A program made the translations under genes and the position numbers. From the NCBI GenBank assembly GCA_003552485.1, contig PUMX01000061.1:1-28758 (forward strand): a stretch of 28,758 nucleotides of DNA, in the 5' to 3' direction. This DNA is from Candidatus Hydrogenedentota bacterium. GTDB lineage: Bacteria > Hydrogenedentota > Hydrogenedentia > Hydrogenedentales > SLHB01. The notes beneath the pieces were generated by a model. That model had not been told where the DNA came from. It searched no databases and saw only the letters and a list, made by a program, of their open reading frames with translations. Shown here piece by piece: positions 1 through 7,619 of this stretch (position 1 is the stretch's first letter; each line of letters begins with the position of its first letter).

Positions 1-1
1 A

Positions 2-97
2 CTAAGAGAACTATACGAGCAACAGCAGCAGCAGATGGAACAGCAAATGCAACTGGAAGAAGAGATGGAAGATGAAATGGAAATTGAACAAGACTAA
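2..97 (+). CDS. 3' end of an unidentified gene (partial), Gln/Glu-rich tail
   Basis: The reading frame is open from the window edge to a TAA at 95-97 (followed directly by TAG). It encodes about 31 residues ending in a run of four to five Gln and then alternating Gln, Met, Glu and Asp, with the end being IEQD. The composition suggests a charged, probably helical or disordered C-terminal tail. No domain can be recognised and the product cannot be named from this fragment. It is followed by a clear intrinsic terminator, so it is the last gene of its transcript. Confidence 0.6.
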   Translation, partial: LRELYEQQQQQMEQQMQLEEEMEDEMEIEQD

Positions 98-141
98 TAG
101 CTGAAGATAATATAAGATAAAATTTAACCTTACAGGATTTT

Positions 142-180
142 AAAGAGGGAGCAAAACTTAAAGTTTGCTTCCTCTTTTCG
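142..180 (+). terminator. Rho-independent terminator of the partial upstream gene
   Basis: Two 14-base arms (142-155 and 164-177) pair fully except for one G-U pair, around an 8-base loop, and the right arm runs into a short T tract. It lies 45 bases after the stop codon of the partial gene. Confidence 0.75.
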
Positions 181-450
181 TTTCAAAGCTGCTGAACAGT
201 TTCAAGCAGAGGTAAAGAGGCCACACCGGGATCACAACAGGGCTCAGCAGAACAGTTAACCTGCTGTCCAGTTATGTCAGGGGTCCCATTAATTGAGCTA
301 AAGAAATCTTAATATACAACCCTATCCAGGCAGGCTGCTTTTACAATAACCAGGCAAGCGGCCCTTTAAAAAGATTATAAAATATGTTAGTATTTATATA
401 AGTTTAATAGTGAATATTTTAGCTGGCTTCAATTCGGGAGGGTTATAAAT
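181..450. other. Intergenic region ahead of the serine acetyltransferase gene; nothing identified
   Basis: This stretch has no convincing open frame on either strand. I looked for a T-box leader (AGGGTGGNACCGCG-type antiterminator sequence) and an S-box, both common ahead of cysteine genes in Firmicutes, and saw neither. The last 100 bases are AT-rich and probably contain the promoter, but no hexamer pair is good enough to name. Confidence 0.4.
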
Positions 451-1452
451 ATGGATAAACGTCATATGACAAAAGAAAGCCTTTGCTTAAACGAGGAAGA
501 AATCCTGATGAAATACCGGGAAAAATTGCCCCGGGTCATAGATAATATCATAGAAAACTGTAACGAAGAAAAATGCAACCGCCATGTAGACTACGAGCCG
601 ATCCCGTCCAAGGAATCGGTAATCCATATAATCAACAAGTTTTTTGAAATTATCTACCCCGGCTATTTCAATGCTGAAAAGCTGGACCCGGTCAACATGA
701 ATTACCACCTGGGCCAGTCTGTAAACCAGCTCTTTACAGCGCTGTCGGAACAGGTGATCAGCAGTATCCGCCACGACTGTTACCGCTACAACCTGAGCTG
801 CCGGGAGTGCAGTGAAGAAGGTTACGAAATATCACTGAAGGTGCTCGAAGATATACCATCCCTGCGCAACATCCTGGCCACAGATGTTCAGGCCGCCTAC
901 GATGGTGACCCGGCAGCCAACAGTTATGACGAAATCATTTTCAGCTACCCCGGCATTTTTGCCATCACCGTGTACCGGGTAGCACACCTGCTCCACAAGT
1001 ATAATGTGCCCTTACTTCCCAGGATCATGACCGAGTATGCCCACGGGAAAACAGGCATTGACATCCATCCCGGGGCTAAAATTGGGGAGCGCTTTGCTAT
1101 AGACCACGGCACAGGGGTGGTAATTGGCGAAACCACCACTATCGGCCGCGAAGTCCGCCTGTACCAGGGAGTAACTCTCGGCGCCCTGTCCCTGCCCCGT
1201 GATGCCGGCAATAAGCTGCGCAAGCAGAAAAGGCACCCCGATATTGAAGATGAAGTAATTATCTATTCCGGAGCCACTATCCTGGGCGGAAATACAGTCA
1301 TCGGGGCCAGATCAGTAATCGGGGGCAACGTCTGGTTGACTGAATCCGTGCCCCCTGATACCAAGGTTATGATGGAAAAGCCAAGACTGGTTTACAAAAA
1401 TGGATCCGAATCCAGGCATGGATCAAAAGAATCAATGCAGAGCGGATCGTAA
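451..1452 (+). CDS. cysE: Serine O-acetyltransferase (EpsC/CysE type)
   Basis: Transfers acetyl from acetyl-CoA to L-serine to give O-acetylserine, the carbon acceptor for cysteine synthesis in the cytoplasm. The 333-residue protein has a helical N-terminal region (about 1-180). A left-handed beta-helix follows, built of hexapeptide repeats. Its active-site region reads IDIHPGAKIGERFAIDHGTG, with the histidines expected for CysE catalysis, and is followed by VVIGETTTIG and later hexapeptides (ILGGNTVIGARSVIGGNVW). The longer N-terminal domain matches the Firmicute EpsC-type enzymes rather than the short BSU CysE. The start at 451 is preceded by GGGAGGG at a good distance. It is transcribed alone and ends in the terminator at 1578-1611. 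No cysK neighbour is present. Confidence 0.92.
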   Translation: MDKRHMTKESLCLNEEEILMKYREKLPRVIDNIIENCNEEKCNRHVDYEPIPSKESVIHIINKFFEIIYPGYFNAEKLDPVNMNYHLGQSVNQLFTALSEQVISSIRHDCYRYNLSCRECSEEGYEISLKVLEDIPSLRNILATDVQAAYDGDPAANSYDEIIFSYPGIFAITVYRVAHLLHKYNVPLLPRIMTEYAHGKTGIDIHPGAKIGERFAIDHGTGVVIGETTTIGREVRLYQGVTLGALSLPRDAGNKLRKQKRHPDIEDEVIIYSGATILGGNTVIGARSVIGGNVWLTESVPPDTKVMMEKPRLVYKNGSESRHGSKESMQSGS

Positions 1453-1577
1453 CCCGGTAAATATTTTCCGGCAGTTTAAAACAGCCTTGCAGCCACCAGA
1501 ACTATGAACAGCCCGGGCCGCTTCGCCCATTTATCTGCCAAAGACGTTAAATGATAATTGCTCCGTGCAGCACCCTC

Positions 1578-1611
1578 ACCCTGGCCCCTAAGCGGCCAGG
1601 GTTTCTTTTTT
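1578..1611 (+). terminator. Rho-independent terminator of the serine acetyltransferase gene
   Basis: Arms ACCCTGGCC (1578-1586) and GGCCAGGGT (1594-1602) are perfect complements with a 7-base loop, followed by the T-rich run TTCTTTTTT. The TAG stop codon of the convergent membrane-protein gene (1588-1590, read on the minus strand) lies inside the loop, so the terminator is built into the end of the opposing gene. Confidence 0.85.
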
Positions 1612-2595
1612 ACGGCTTCTTCTTTTTTCCCAGGCATAAAAGACCAGGGCAAATACCAGGGTCTGGGCCAGGATTTCCGGCAGGCCCACAGCTGCTTCTG
1701 CAACCGCTTCACCCAGTGATTCAAAGGGCGTAAAAAGTGCTGGAAATACCTTCAGACCAAAAAGCAGGCCGAATAAAAGCAGCCAGCCGTTATGCCTGCT
1801 CATGTAAGTGCTGTAAAAGGCAAAGAGCAGTAAAGCAAGTAAAGCCCCGCGCCCTATTTGTCCTAAAAATACCGCCATTACCATCCCCAGGCTTTCCAGG
1901 GGACGCCAGAGTTCGAAAGCTTCCATGGTAGCCAGGGCTTCTTCATAACCGGAAATTTCATAGAATAAGCTTCCGACCAGCAAGTAGATGATTACATGGA
2001 TCAGGGTAAAGCGCACTGTATAACCCCGCAGCCATTTGGCGGGAACTGCCGGGCTTGTTCCAACCGGACTTGTAACTGCCTCACCTTCTTGCCTGCCGGC
2101 ATTCTCAACTGCCTTTTTCCCATTCAATGGCATGACAGGGGGCCTGCCCCCCTGTCCCTGGCGCTGTTCCCAGCGCCGGAAAACCAGGGAAAAGCATATG
2201 AACTGGATCCCACCGGCAAGAATAACCAGGAAGTGCTCGAGGAAGGTGGTCTGGGTATAAATCATTCCCTCAATCGAGCCCGGTTTTGGCTCCAGGTTAC
2301 CCAGCAGTGACACCCCCCACAGGGCAAAAAAAAGGATCAGCAGGCCCCGCTCACCTTTAACAAGCAGATCGTAAAAGGGGTAAAGCACCAGGGCTAAGAA
2401 GGCTCCGAGCAAAAACTGGGCCGCCAGGTTGTCAACCCCGAGGTTATATGTTTCAAAAAATTCCAGGGCTGTCCTGCTCGCTTCGGGCAGGGCATTTTGC
2501 AGGTTTAAGAAAAGAATCCCCACAGCAACATAAAATAGTAAATAAGCCAGGGCGAAACGGCCCGTGAATCCACCCACACTTTTAATATTATTCAT
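1588..2595 (-). CDS. Polytopic membrane protein made of two homologous halves, function unknown
   Basis: The 335-residue integral membrane protein was not recognised as a named family. About eight membrane segments can be seen, near residues 13-33, 56-76, 84-100, 118-139, 194-214, 237-262, 270-290 and 303-322. The two sets of four look like copies of each other. Each half starts with a RF-aromatic segment (GRFALAYLLFYVAVG; VRFTLIHVIIYLLVG), contains a first-loop run with LEFFE or MEAFE, and ends in a VF-aromatic-WE(Q/K)R motif. A Pro/Gly/Glu-rich linker (146-188) joins them. I chose the start at 2595 because AAGGAGG lies just upstream; a longer frame to 2649 lacks this. It overlaps the end of the TetR gene by 8 bases, so it is probably translationally coupled to it and is the regulator's likely target. 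Confidence 0.8.
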   Translation of the reverse strand: MNNIKSVGGFTGRFALAYLLFYVAVGILFLNLQNALPEASRTALEFFETYNLGVDNLAAQFLLGAFLALVLYPFYDLLVKGERGLLILFFALWGVSLLGNLEPKPGSIEGMIYTQTTFLEHFLVILAGGIQFICFSLVFRRWEQRQGQGGRPPVMPLNGKKAVENAGRQEGEAVTSPVGTSPAVPAKWLRGYTVRFTLIHVIIYLLVGSLFYEISGYEEALATMEAFELWRPLESLGMVMAVFLGQIGRGALLALLLFAFYSTYMSRHNGWLLLFGLLFGLKVFPALFTPFESLGEAVAEAAVGLPEILAQTLVFALVFYAWEKRRSRKKETLAA

Positions 2596-3184
2596 TTTCA
2601 ATTCCTCCTTCTTTTTTACTGTCCCACTGGTAGAAAGCTTCTCCAGCATTCATCAAAAACCGCATTATGGCCTGGTTTGAATTTGAGCCAAATGTTCCGG
2701 CGTTGACCAGCGTGGCCAGGCCGTGCGTAAATATCCAGGTATACTGGATCAGGGTCTCCTGGCCGCTCGTTTTCATTTCCATCAGCGCTCTCCCTTCTTC
2801 GCTGTCTAACCCATATTCCAGGAAAAATGCATCCCTTATCCCTTCACCATTTTCTAAATCCAACTGCTCTGGTGAGTCCAAATACAGAAAGCGGAACAGC
2901 TGCTTTTCGTCCCGGGCAAAGACCACGTATCCAAAAGCAAGGTTTAAAAGGGCATGCTCCGTGTATTGGTGCTGCTGGAAGCTTTTTTGAAGCTGCCTGG
3001 CCTTGATGCGCAGTTCTTTTTCCAGTTCGTCCACCGACTGGACATGGGAATAAATCGGCATGGTCGATGACCCCAGCTTTTTAGCGATAGCCCTGGTAGT
3101 GACTGCAGGCCACCCTTTCTCCCGCACCAGGTCAAAAGCAACATCTATGATCTGATCTCTTGAATAAACGCTCGGTTGGCTCAT
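2588..3184 (-). CDS. TetR/AcrR-family transcriptional regulator
   Basis: A 198-residue repressor. The N-terminal helix-turn-helix is typical of TetR: the helix IIDVAFDLVREKGWPAVTTR, then AIAKKLGSS, then a YSHV(Q)SVDEL recognition/linker segment (residues about 10-55). The C-terminal ligand domain (60-198) is helical with no assignable ligand; it contains aromatic-rich stretches (FGYVVFARDEKQLFRFLYL). It shares an 8-base overlap with the downstream membrane-protein gene, giving a two-gene unit. The promoter ahead of it contains two copies of one palindrome, so it very probably represses its own operon. The start at 3184 has GGAGGTGG upstream. Confidence 0.88.
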   Translation of the reverse strand: MSQPSVYSRDQIIDVAFDLVREKGWPAVTTRAIAKKLGSSTMPIYSHVQSVDELEKELRIKARQLQKSFQQHQYTEHALLNLAFGYVVFARDEKQLFRFLYLDSPEQLDLENGEGIRDAFFLEYGLDSEEGRALMEMKTSGQETLIQYTWIFTHGLATLVNAGTFGSNSNQAIMRFLMNAGEAFYQWDSKKEGGIENE

Positions 3185-3202
3185 ATAACCACCTCCATAA
3201 AA

Positions 3203-3216
3203 ATAACATGTGTTAT
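3203..3216. promoter_or_regulatory. TetR operator, copy 1 (downstream of the start of transcription)
   Basis: Identical 14-base sequence ATAACATGTGTTAT, 33 bases (about three helical turns) from copy 2, so both copies face the same side of the DNA. It lies between the transcription start and the ribosome site. Confidence 0.82.
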
Positions 3217-3228
3217 ATAATTACTGTT

Positions 3229-3257
3229 ATTATATATAACATGTGTTATAGTGTCAA
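3229..3257 (-). promoter_or_regulatory. Sigma-A promoter of the tetR-membrane protein unit
   Basis: On the minus strand TTGACA (3252-3257) and TATAAT (3229-3234) are both perfect consensus hexamers separated by exactly 17 bases. The expected start of transcription is near 3222, about 38 bases ahead of the regulator's ATG. Confidence 0.88.
3236..3249. promoter_or_regulatory. TetR operator, copy 2 (inside the promoter spacer)
   Basis: ATAACATGTGTTAT, with 6-base inverted arms ATAACA/TGTTAT around a 2-base centre. It fills the spacer between the -35 and -10 hexamers, so a bound repressor would block RNA polymerase. Confidence 0.82.
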
Positions 3258-3405
3258 GCATTTTTTTAGTTGTTCCTTATGGCAGCGTAAACTTTAAGTA
3301 GGTTTTAAGGCCCTTTTCTTTTTCTGCTGACATCCGGTATAATTATCCTACCGGCAAAAGCCGGCCTTGTCCAAGCTTTGATTTAATCGGAAAGGATGAT
3401 TCTTT

Positions 3406-3618
3406 ATGAGTGAAATTAAATGTAGTTCTTGCGGTCATACAGGGAAGTCCGAGGAAGGCTGGACCAGGTGTCCCGAGTGCGGGCATATTCTCTGCCATAA
3501 CTGCAGCAAGCAGGAGAGTAAAGAAAAGCAGGACCTGGAAAAACTGCGCAAAGGCGGGGCCTACGAGCGGGTCACGACCCTTTGCCCCAGCTGCGGTTAC
3601 GGGATGATCAACCTTTAA
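3406..3618 (+). CDS. Small zinc-ribbon protein, function unknown
   Basis: A 70-residue protein with eight cysteines in four CxxC knuckles: Cys6/9, Cys22/25, Cys30/33 and Cys60/63 (CSSC, CPEC, CHNC, CPSC). Cys22/25 and Cys60/63 are each followed by Gly-aromatic or Gly-His, as in rubredoxin-like zinc knuckles. Two zinc sites are likely. A short charged helix (QESKEKQDLEKLRK) joins the knuckles. The start is supported by AAAGGATG upstream, a TATAAT at 3338-3343 may be its -10 box, and a strong terminator follows. It is a single-gene unit divergent from tetR. Function cannot be assigned; nucleic-acid or protein binding is the usual role of such folds. Confidence 0.75.
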   Translation: MSEIKCSSCGHTGKSEEGWTRCPECGHILCHNCSKQESKEKQDLEKLRKGGAYERVTTLCPSCGYGMINL

Positions 3619-3653
3619 CGCTATATTTTAAGTCCGTTAAGAGAAAAAGCATC

Positions 3654-3694
3654 GATCCGGCAGCTTTAAACCGCTGCCGGATCTTGTTGTTTTA
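3654..3694 (+). terminator. Rho-independent terminator after the zinc-ribbon gene
   Basis: Perfect 11-base arms GATCCGGCAGC (3654-3664) and GCTGCCGGATC (3673-3683) enclose an 8-base loop, followed by TTGTTGTTTT. Confidence 0.9.
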
Positions 3695-3952
3695 GATCAA
3701 GCATAGCTCCCCGTTCGTATAGAACCATAAAGATTAAAAACCCGTATAGCTTTCCGAAAAAAGCCCTCCCCTGGAGACCAAATTTATACCCTTATCTTTA
3801 ACTTCAAATAATATCCGTTCCAAGTAAATATTGATCTTGCTTTTATTAAACGATATGATAAAGGCATTAAACTTTTGGAAATCAAAGATGATTTCATCTT
3901 TTACAGGCAGTTAACGCCTGGGGGCAGCAAAACAATGAAGGGAGTTGTTCGG
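3695..3952. other. Intergenic leader region ahead of the oligoendopeptidase
   Basis: Together with the terminator before it, this makes a 334-base stretch with no gene. It contains the promoter at 3831-3859 and a short AAAGATGATTTCATCTTT-type hairpin near 3883 in the untranslated leader. No other structure was found. Confidence 0.45.
3831..3859 (+). promoter_or_regulatory. Probable promoter of the oligoendopeptidase-methyltransferase unit
   Basis: TTGATC (3831-3836) and TATGAT (3854-3859) are 17 bases apart. The predicted start near 3866 would leave almost no leader for a start codon at 3875, which supports the downstream ATG at 3953. Confidence 0.55.
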
Positions 3953-5725
3953 ATGAACAAACACTGGGATCTAAGCAGGCTTTACCAGGGCTTCGATGAT
4001 AAGCTTTTTCATAAAGACCGGGAAAAATTAAACCGGATCCTGGATGACCTGGCAAACTGGAATCAAAAAGATTTCGGAAATGATAGCAAAAGGGCAGAGT
4101 ATTTTATTGAGAAGATGCAAGATTTTTATCATCTTTATACAAAGTTAAACGCTTTTTCCCACCTCTCCGTCAGTACCGATGCCCGTAACGAAGAGGGTTT
4201 GAAGGTAATCGAACAGTTGGAAAGGGAAGCCACCCGGCTGACTGCGCCCAGGGTAAAATTCCAGCAGTGGCTGGGCCGGATGGAAGATCTTGACGGGCTG
4301 GCTAAAAGCTCGCCCCTGCTGCAGGAACATCGCTTTTTACTTTATGAACTGGCCGAAAAAAGCCGCTATTTGCTCTCAGAAAATGAAGAAACCATAGTTT
4401 CAAAACTGAAGCAAAGCGGTTCTGCCGCCTGGACCAGGCTGCAGCAAAAATTAACCTCCACCTTAATGGTCGATGTAGAAATCGAGGGCGAAGTGAAAAA
4501 GCTGCCCCTTCCCGAAGCCAGGAACCTGGCTTTTAAAAAGGATCCCGTGCTGCGGCAAAACGGTTATGAGGCGGAGCTAAAAGCATATGAAGATATAGCT
4601 GAGCCGGTGGCGGCATCGCTCAACGGAATTAAAGGCGAAGTGCTTACTCTCACCGAAAAGCGCGGCTTTAACCATCCCCTTGATGAGACTCTGCTCAACT
4701 CGCGCATGGAAAAAGAGACCCTTGATACGATGCTCGAAGCCATGGTGGATTTCCTTCCTCACTTCCATGACTTTTATAAAACCAAGGCCCGGCTGCTGGG
4801 CCATGAAAATGGCCTGCCATTTTACGATCTGTTTGCCCCCATGGGCAAAGTGGACATGGAGTTCACACTGGAAGAAGCCCGTGATTTTATCCTCACCAAT
4901 ATCGGCAGTTTCAGTACTGAAATGGCCGATCTGTACAGGCAGGCTTTTTCTGAAAGCTGGATCGATGCTGAACCGCGGGAAGGTAAACGGGGCGGGGCTT
5001 TCTGTGCCAACATCCATCCCATCGGCGAAAGCCGGATCCTGAGCAATTATACGGACAGCTTCACTGATATGATTACCCTTGCCCATGAACTGGGTCATGC
5101 CTACCACGGCCACTGCTTAAACCAGGAGAGCATCCTCAATTCCAGTTACCCCATGCCCCTGGCTGAAACCGCTTCCATTTTTAGTGAAACAATTGTAACC
5201 AACGCCGCCCTTAAAAAAGCCGATCCCGACCAGGCTTTCGCTATAATTGAAGGCAGGATCAGCCATGCCGGGCAGGTTATAGTTGACATTTACAGCCGTT
5301 ATATCTTTGAAACCAGGCTTTTTGAAGCCAGGAAGAATTCTTCCCTCAGTGTCGGGGAATTGAACAACATGATGACAGAGGCACAGAGAGAAGCATATAA
5401 AGAAGCCCTCGATCACCGCTACCTCCACCCTTATGCCTGGCTGAACAAACCCCATTATTATATGGCAGGCAACAATTATTACAATTTCCCTTATGCTTTC
5501 GGGCTCCTGTTTGGTCTTGGCATTTATGCCCTGTACCTGGAGCGGGGAGAGAGCTTCCTGGAGGACTACAAAAAACTGCTGGCCGCCACCGGAACGAACA
5601 AGGTGGCAGAAGTGGCCAGGATGGTCGCTATTGACCTCAACTCGCGGCACTTCTGGGACAGCTCCCTGGCGATAATCAAAAAGGATATTGATTATTTTAA
5701 AGGAGAAAGCCATGGAAAACAGTAA
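3953..5725 (+). CDS. M3-family oligoendopeptidase (zinc peptidase, PepF-like)
   Basis: A cytoplasmic zinc metallopeptidase that trims short peptides. The 590 residues from the chosen start match the usual length of the M3 oligoendopeptidase family. The zinc site HELGHAYHGH sits at residues about 378-387, where HEXXH supplies two zinc ligands and the catalytic Glu. About 25 residues later ETASIFSE supplies the third ligand. The C-terminal part carries the conserved Tyr-rich region (YYMAGNNYYNFPYAFGLLFGLG) of the substrate cleft. The frame extends upstream to 3875, but ATG 3953 has AAGGGAG at the right distance. Its end overlaps the methyltransferase start by 14 bases, so the two are co-translated. 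Confidence 0.92.
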   Translation: MNKHWDLSRLYQGFDDKLFHKDREKLNRILDDLANWNQKDFGNDSKRAEYFIEKMQDFYHLYTKLNAFSHLSVSTDARNEEGLKVIEQLEREATRLTAPRVKFQQWLGRMEDLDGLAKSSPLLQEHRFLLYELAEKSRYLLSENEETIVSKLKQSGSAAWTRLQQKLTSTLMVDVEIEGEVKKLPLPEARNLAFKKDPVLRQNGYEAELKAYEDIAEPVAASLNGIKGEVLTLTEKRGFNHPLDETLLNSRMEKETLDTMLEAMVDFLPHFHDFYKTKARLLGHENGLPFYDLFAPMGKVDMEFTLEEARDFILTNIGSFSTEMADLYRQAFSESWIDAEPREGKRGGAFCANIHPIGESRILSNYTDSFTDMITLAHELGHAYHGHCLNQESILNSSYPMPLAETASIFSETIVTNAALKKADPDQAFAIIEGRISHAGQVIVDIYSRYIFETRLFEARKNSSLSVGELNNMMTEAQREAYKEALDHRYLHPYAWLNKPHYYMAGNNYYNFPYAFGLLFGLGIYALYLERGESFLEDYKKLLAATGTNKVAEVARMVAIDLNSRHFWDSSLAIIKKDIDYFKGESHGKQ

Positions 5726-6467
5726 CTGGATCAGCTACAACGAACTGGCCTGGGTTGACCCGATTGTCGCCCCGCCGGAAGAACATGCCGCCGAAACCGA
5801 GAAGTTGTACCGCCTGATCCGGGATAATTCCCGGATTGCCCCGAAAACCCTGCTCCACCTGGGCAGCGGGGCCGGGCTGAATGACTATACCTTCAAAAAA
5901 TACCTGCAGGTTACAGGGGTGGATATCAGCGATGGCATGCTTGAGGTGGCCGGGCAGATCAACCCCGAAGCCCAATATTTTAAGGGTGACATGCGCACCG
6001 TCAACCTGAACAAACAGTTTGATGCCGTGACCTGCGCAGAAGCAATCGGCTACATGTTAACTTTAGAAGATACCAGGCAGGCAGTATCTACAGCTCACAA
6101 GCACCTGAAACAGGGAGGAGTGTTTTTATTTACCGCCCTGCTTAAGGAAGAGTTCCAGGAAAATAATTTTGCCTACACCGGCTCAAAAGATGATCTTGAA
6201 ATAACTATTTTTGAAAATAACTACCGCCCCGACCCGGAAAGCAGCATTTACGAGGCAGCCATGATCTATTTGATCCGCCGCCTTGGAAAACTGGAAGTAT
6301 ATACAGACCTTCACCAGGGGAGCCTGTTCAGTAAGGAAACCTGGACCAGGCTGTTAAAGGAATTTGGCTTTGAGATCGTAGAAACCAAAATGACGGACAA
6401 CTACAGCCCCTACCTCCTGGGTGAAGGTTCCTACCCGGTCCAGGTTTTTACCTGCATCAAGTCATAA
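5712..6467 (+). CDS. Class I SAM-dependent methyltransferase
   Basis: A 251-residue methyltransferase of the small-molecule/unknown-substrate type. The glycine-rich SAM loop LHLGSGAGLND is at about residues 48-58, and the acidic end of strand 2 (GVDISDGMLEVA) binds the ribose. Further on, GDMRTVNL and FDAVTCAEAIGYML form motifs II-IV. The substrate cannot be told from sequence. ATG 5712 has AAAGGAG six bases upstream and lies inside the end of the peptidase gene. The two genes form one unit, convergent with the proline racemase gene; only 29 bases separate the two stop codons and no terminator is visible there. Confidence 0.85.
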   Translation: MENSNWISYNELAWVDPIVAPPEEHAAETEKLYRLIRDNSRIAPKTLLHLGSGAGLNDYTFKKYLQVTGVDISDGMLEVAGQINPEAQYFKGDMRTVNLNKQFDAVTCAEAIGYMLTLEDTRQAVSTAHKHLKQGGVFLFTALLKEEFQENNFAYTGSKDDLEITIFENNYRPDPESSIYEAAMIYLIRRLGKLEVYTDLHQGSLFSKETWTRLLKEFGFEIVETKMTDNYSPYLLGEGSYPVQVFTCIKS

Positions 6468-6496
6468 ATGATTCCCGGCCTTAAATCAACCCTGCC

Positions 6497-7501
6497 TTAA
6501 TCACCCGGTAAGAACCCGTCTTTCAAAGGGTCTTCCGGATCAATAACGAATTGCATGAAGCCGGTGATATAAGCGCGGGCTTTGACCTCGGGCACCACAG
6601 CTTTATAATTACCCACCATGGTTTCCTCAAGGACGCGGGCCCGCATTTTAGTTCCAAAAACGCTTTCGTGGAGATATTCTTCCCCTTTTTCTATTTCACC
6701 CCGGGCATAAAGGGTAGCCAGTTTGGCGCTGGTCCCGGTCCCGCAGGGCGACCGGTCAAGCGCTCCCTGCCCGAATATAACCGCGTTAGAAGCATGAAGG
6801 CGGGAGTGCTTGTTGTAAATTTCTACCAGCTCGATAGCATTGATATGGGCCTTTTCCGGGTGGGCCACTGAAACCTGCTCGTTGATCTCAGCTTTGATCC
6901 GCATGCCGATCTTAACCAGGTCTGGAATATAACTTTGCTCTACTTTCAAACCCAAATCTTCAGCGGGAATGATGGCGAAGAAGTTGCCGCCAAAAGCAAT
7001 ATCAAATTGCAACCGGCCCAAGTCGGTTATTTCCACCACTACTTTTTCCTTGTAGAGAAAAGAGGGAACGTTGATGATAGATACTTCAGTCACCCGGCCG
7101 CTTTCAATTTTCACCCCTGCCCTGACCAGTCCGCTCGGAGTATCGAGCACGATTTCACCTTCATCGCCGGAAACGTTAAGCAGCCCGGTTTCAACAGCAA
7201 CCGTAACAGCGCCAATGCTGCCGTGTCCGCACATGCCCAGGTAACCGCCGGCATTCATAAAAATAACTCCGATATCAGCCTCAGATGATATGGGATCGGT
7301 CAGGATTGCGCCGAACATGTCGCGGTGTCCCCGCGGCTCTTGCATCAGGCAGGTTCGCAAACTGTCCATTTCTTTTTGCAGGTAAGACATTCTCTCGGCA
7401 ATTGTCTCACCGGGGATGGGAGGTAGCCCGCCTGTCACTACCCGGGTTGGCTCGCCTGCAGTATGCGAATCAACAACATTGATCAGTCTTGTTATAATCA
7501 T
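6497..7501 (-). CDS. Proline racemase family enzyme with Cys/Cys active site (proline racemase or 4-hydroxyproline 2-epimerase)
   Basis: A 334-residue cofactor-independent racemase/epimerase. Both acid-base cysteines are present: Cys91 in MCGHGSIG and Cys253 in DRSPCGTGTSA. In this family a Cys pair means racemisation or epimerisation at C2 of proline or hydroxyproline, while a Thr in the second place means dehydration. It could be proline racemase or 4-hydroxyproline epimerase; the sequence seen here does not decide. The start has AAAGGAGA upstream. It is the last gene of a leftward cluster containing a sortase, a QueG-like protein and a second, Cys/Thr paralogue (9410-10432). Confidence 0.88.
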   Translation of the reverse strand: MIITRLINVVDSHTAGEPTRVVTGGLPPIPGETIAERMSYLQKEMDSLRTCLMQEPRGHRDMFGAILTDPISSEADIGVIFMNAGGYLGMCGHGSIGAVTVAVETGLLNVSGDEGEIVLDTPSGLVRAGVKIESGRVTEVSIINVPSFLYKEKVVVEITDLGRLQFDIAFGGNFFAIIPAEDLGLKVEQSYIPDLVKIGMRIKAEINEQVSVAHPEKAHINAIELVEIYNKHSRLHASNAVIFGQGALDRSPCGTGTSAKLATLYARGEIEKGEEYLHESVFGTKMRARVLEETMVGNYKAVVPEVKARAYITGFMQFVIDPEDPLKDGFLPGD

Positions 7502-7581
7502 TTCTGCCTCTCCTTTACGATTTGTTAGTTTTACGACACCGGGCCATAAAACCTACCCACCCGGTGACAGCGCAGAATGCC

Positions 7582-7602
7582 GGTGCCCCTTTGCGGGGCA
7601 CC
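7582..7602. other. GC-rich hairpin between the sortase and proline racemase genes
   Basis: GGTGCCCC (7582-7589) and GGGGCACC (7595-7602) are perfect arms with a 5-base loop. Neither strand has a T tract after it, so it is not a typical intrinsic terminator. It may slow or protect the sortase mRNA end. Confidence 0.5.
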
Positions 7603-7619
7603 CCGGCCGCCTCCAGTGA

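Noticed and set aside
181..450. A T-box or S-box leader ahead of the serine acetyltransferase gene
   Set aside because: Neither the conserved antiterminator sequence nor a terminator hairpin with T tract was found before the start.
4577..5713. Two long minus-strand frames (178 and 198 codons) opposite the oligoendopeptidase
   Set aside because: They lie fully antisense to a clear M3 peptidase gene with its catalytic motif, have no ribosome site and resemble no family.
7582..7602. The GC hairpin after the sortase gene as a terminator
   Set aside because: No T tract follows on the minus strand; kept only as a hairpin.
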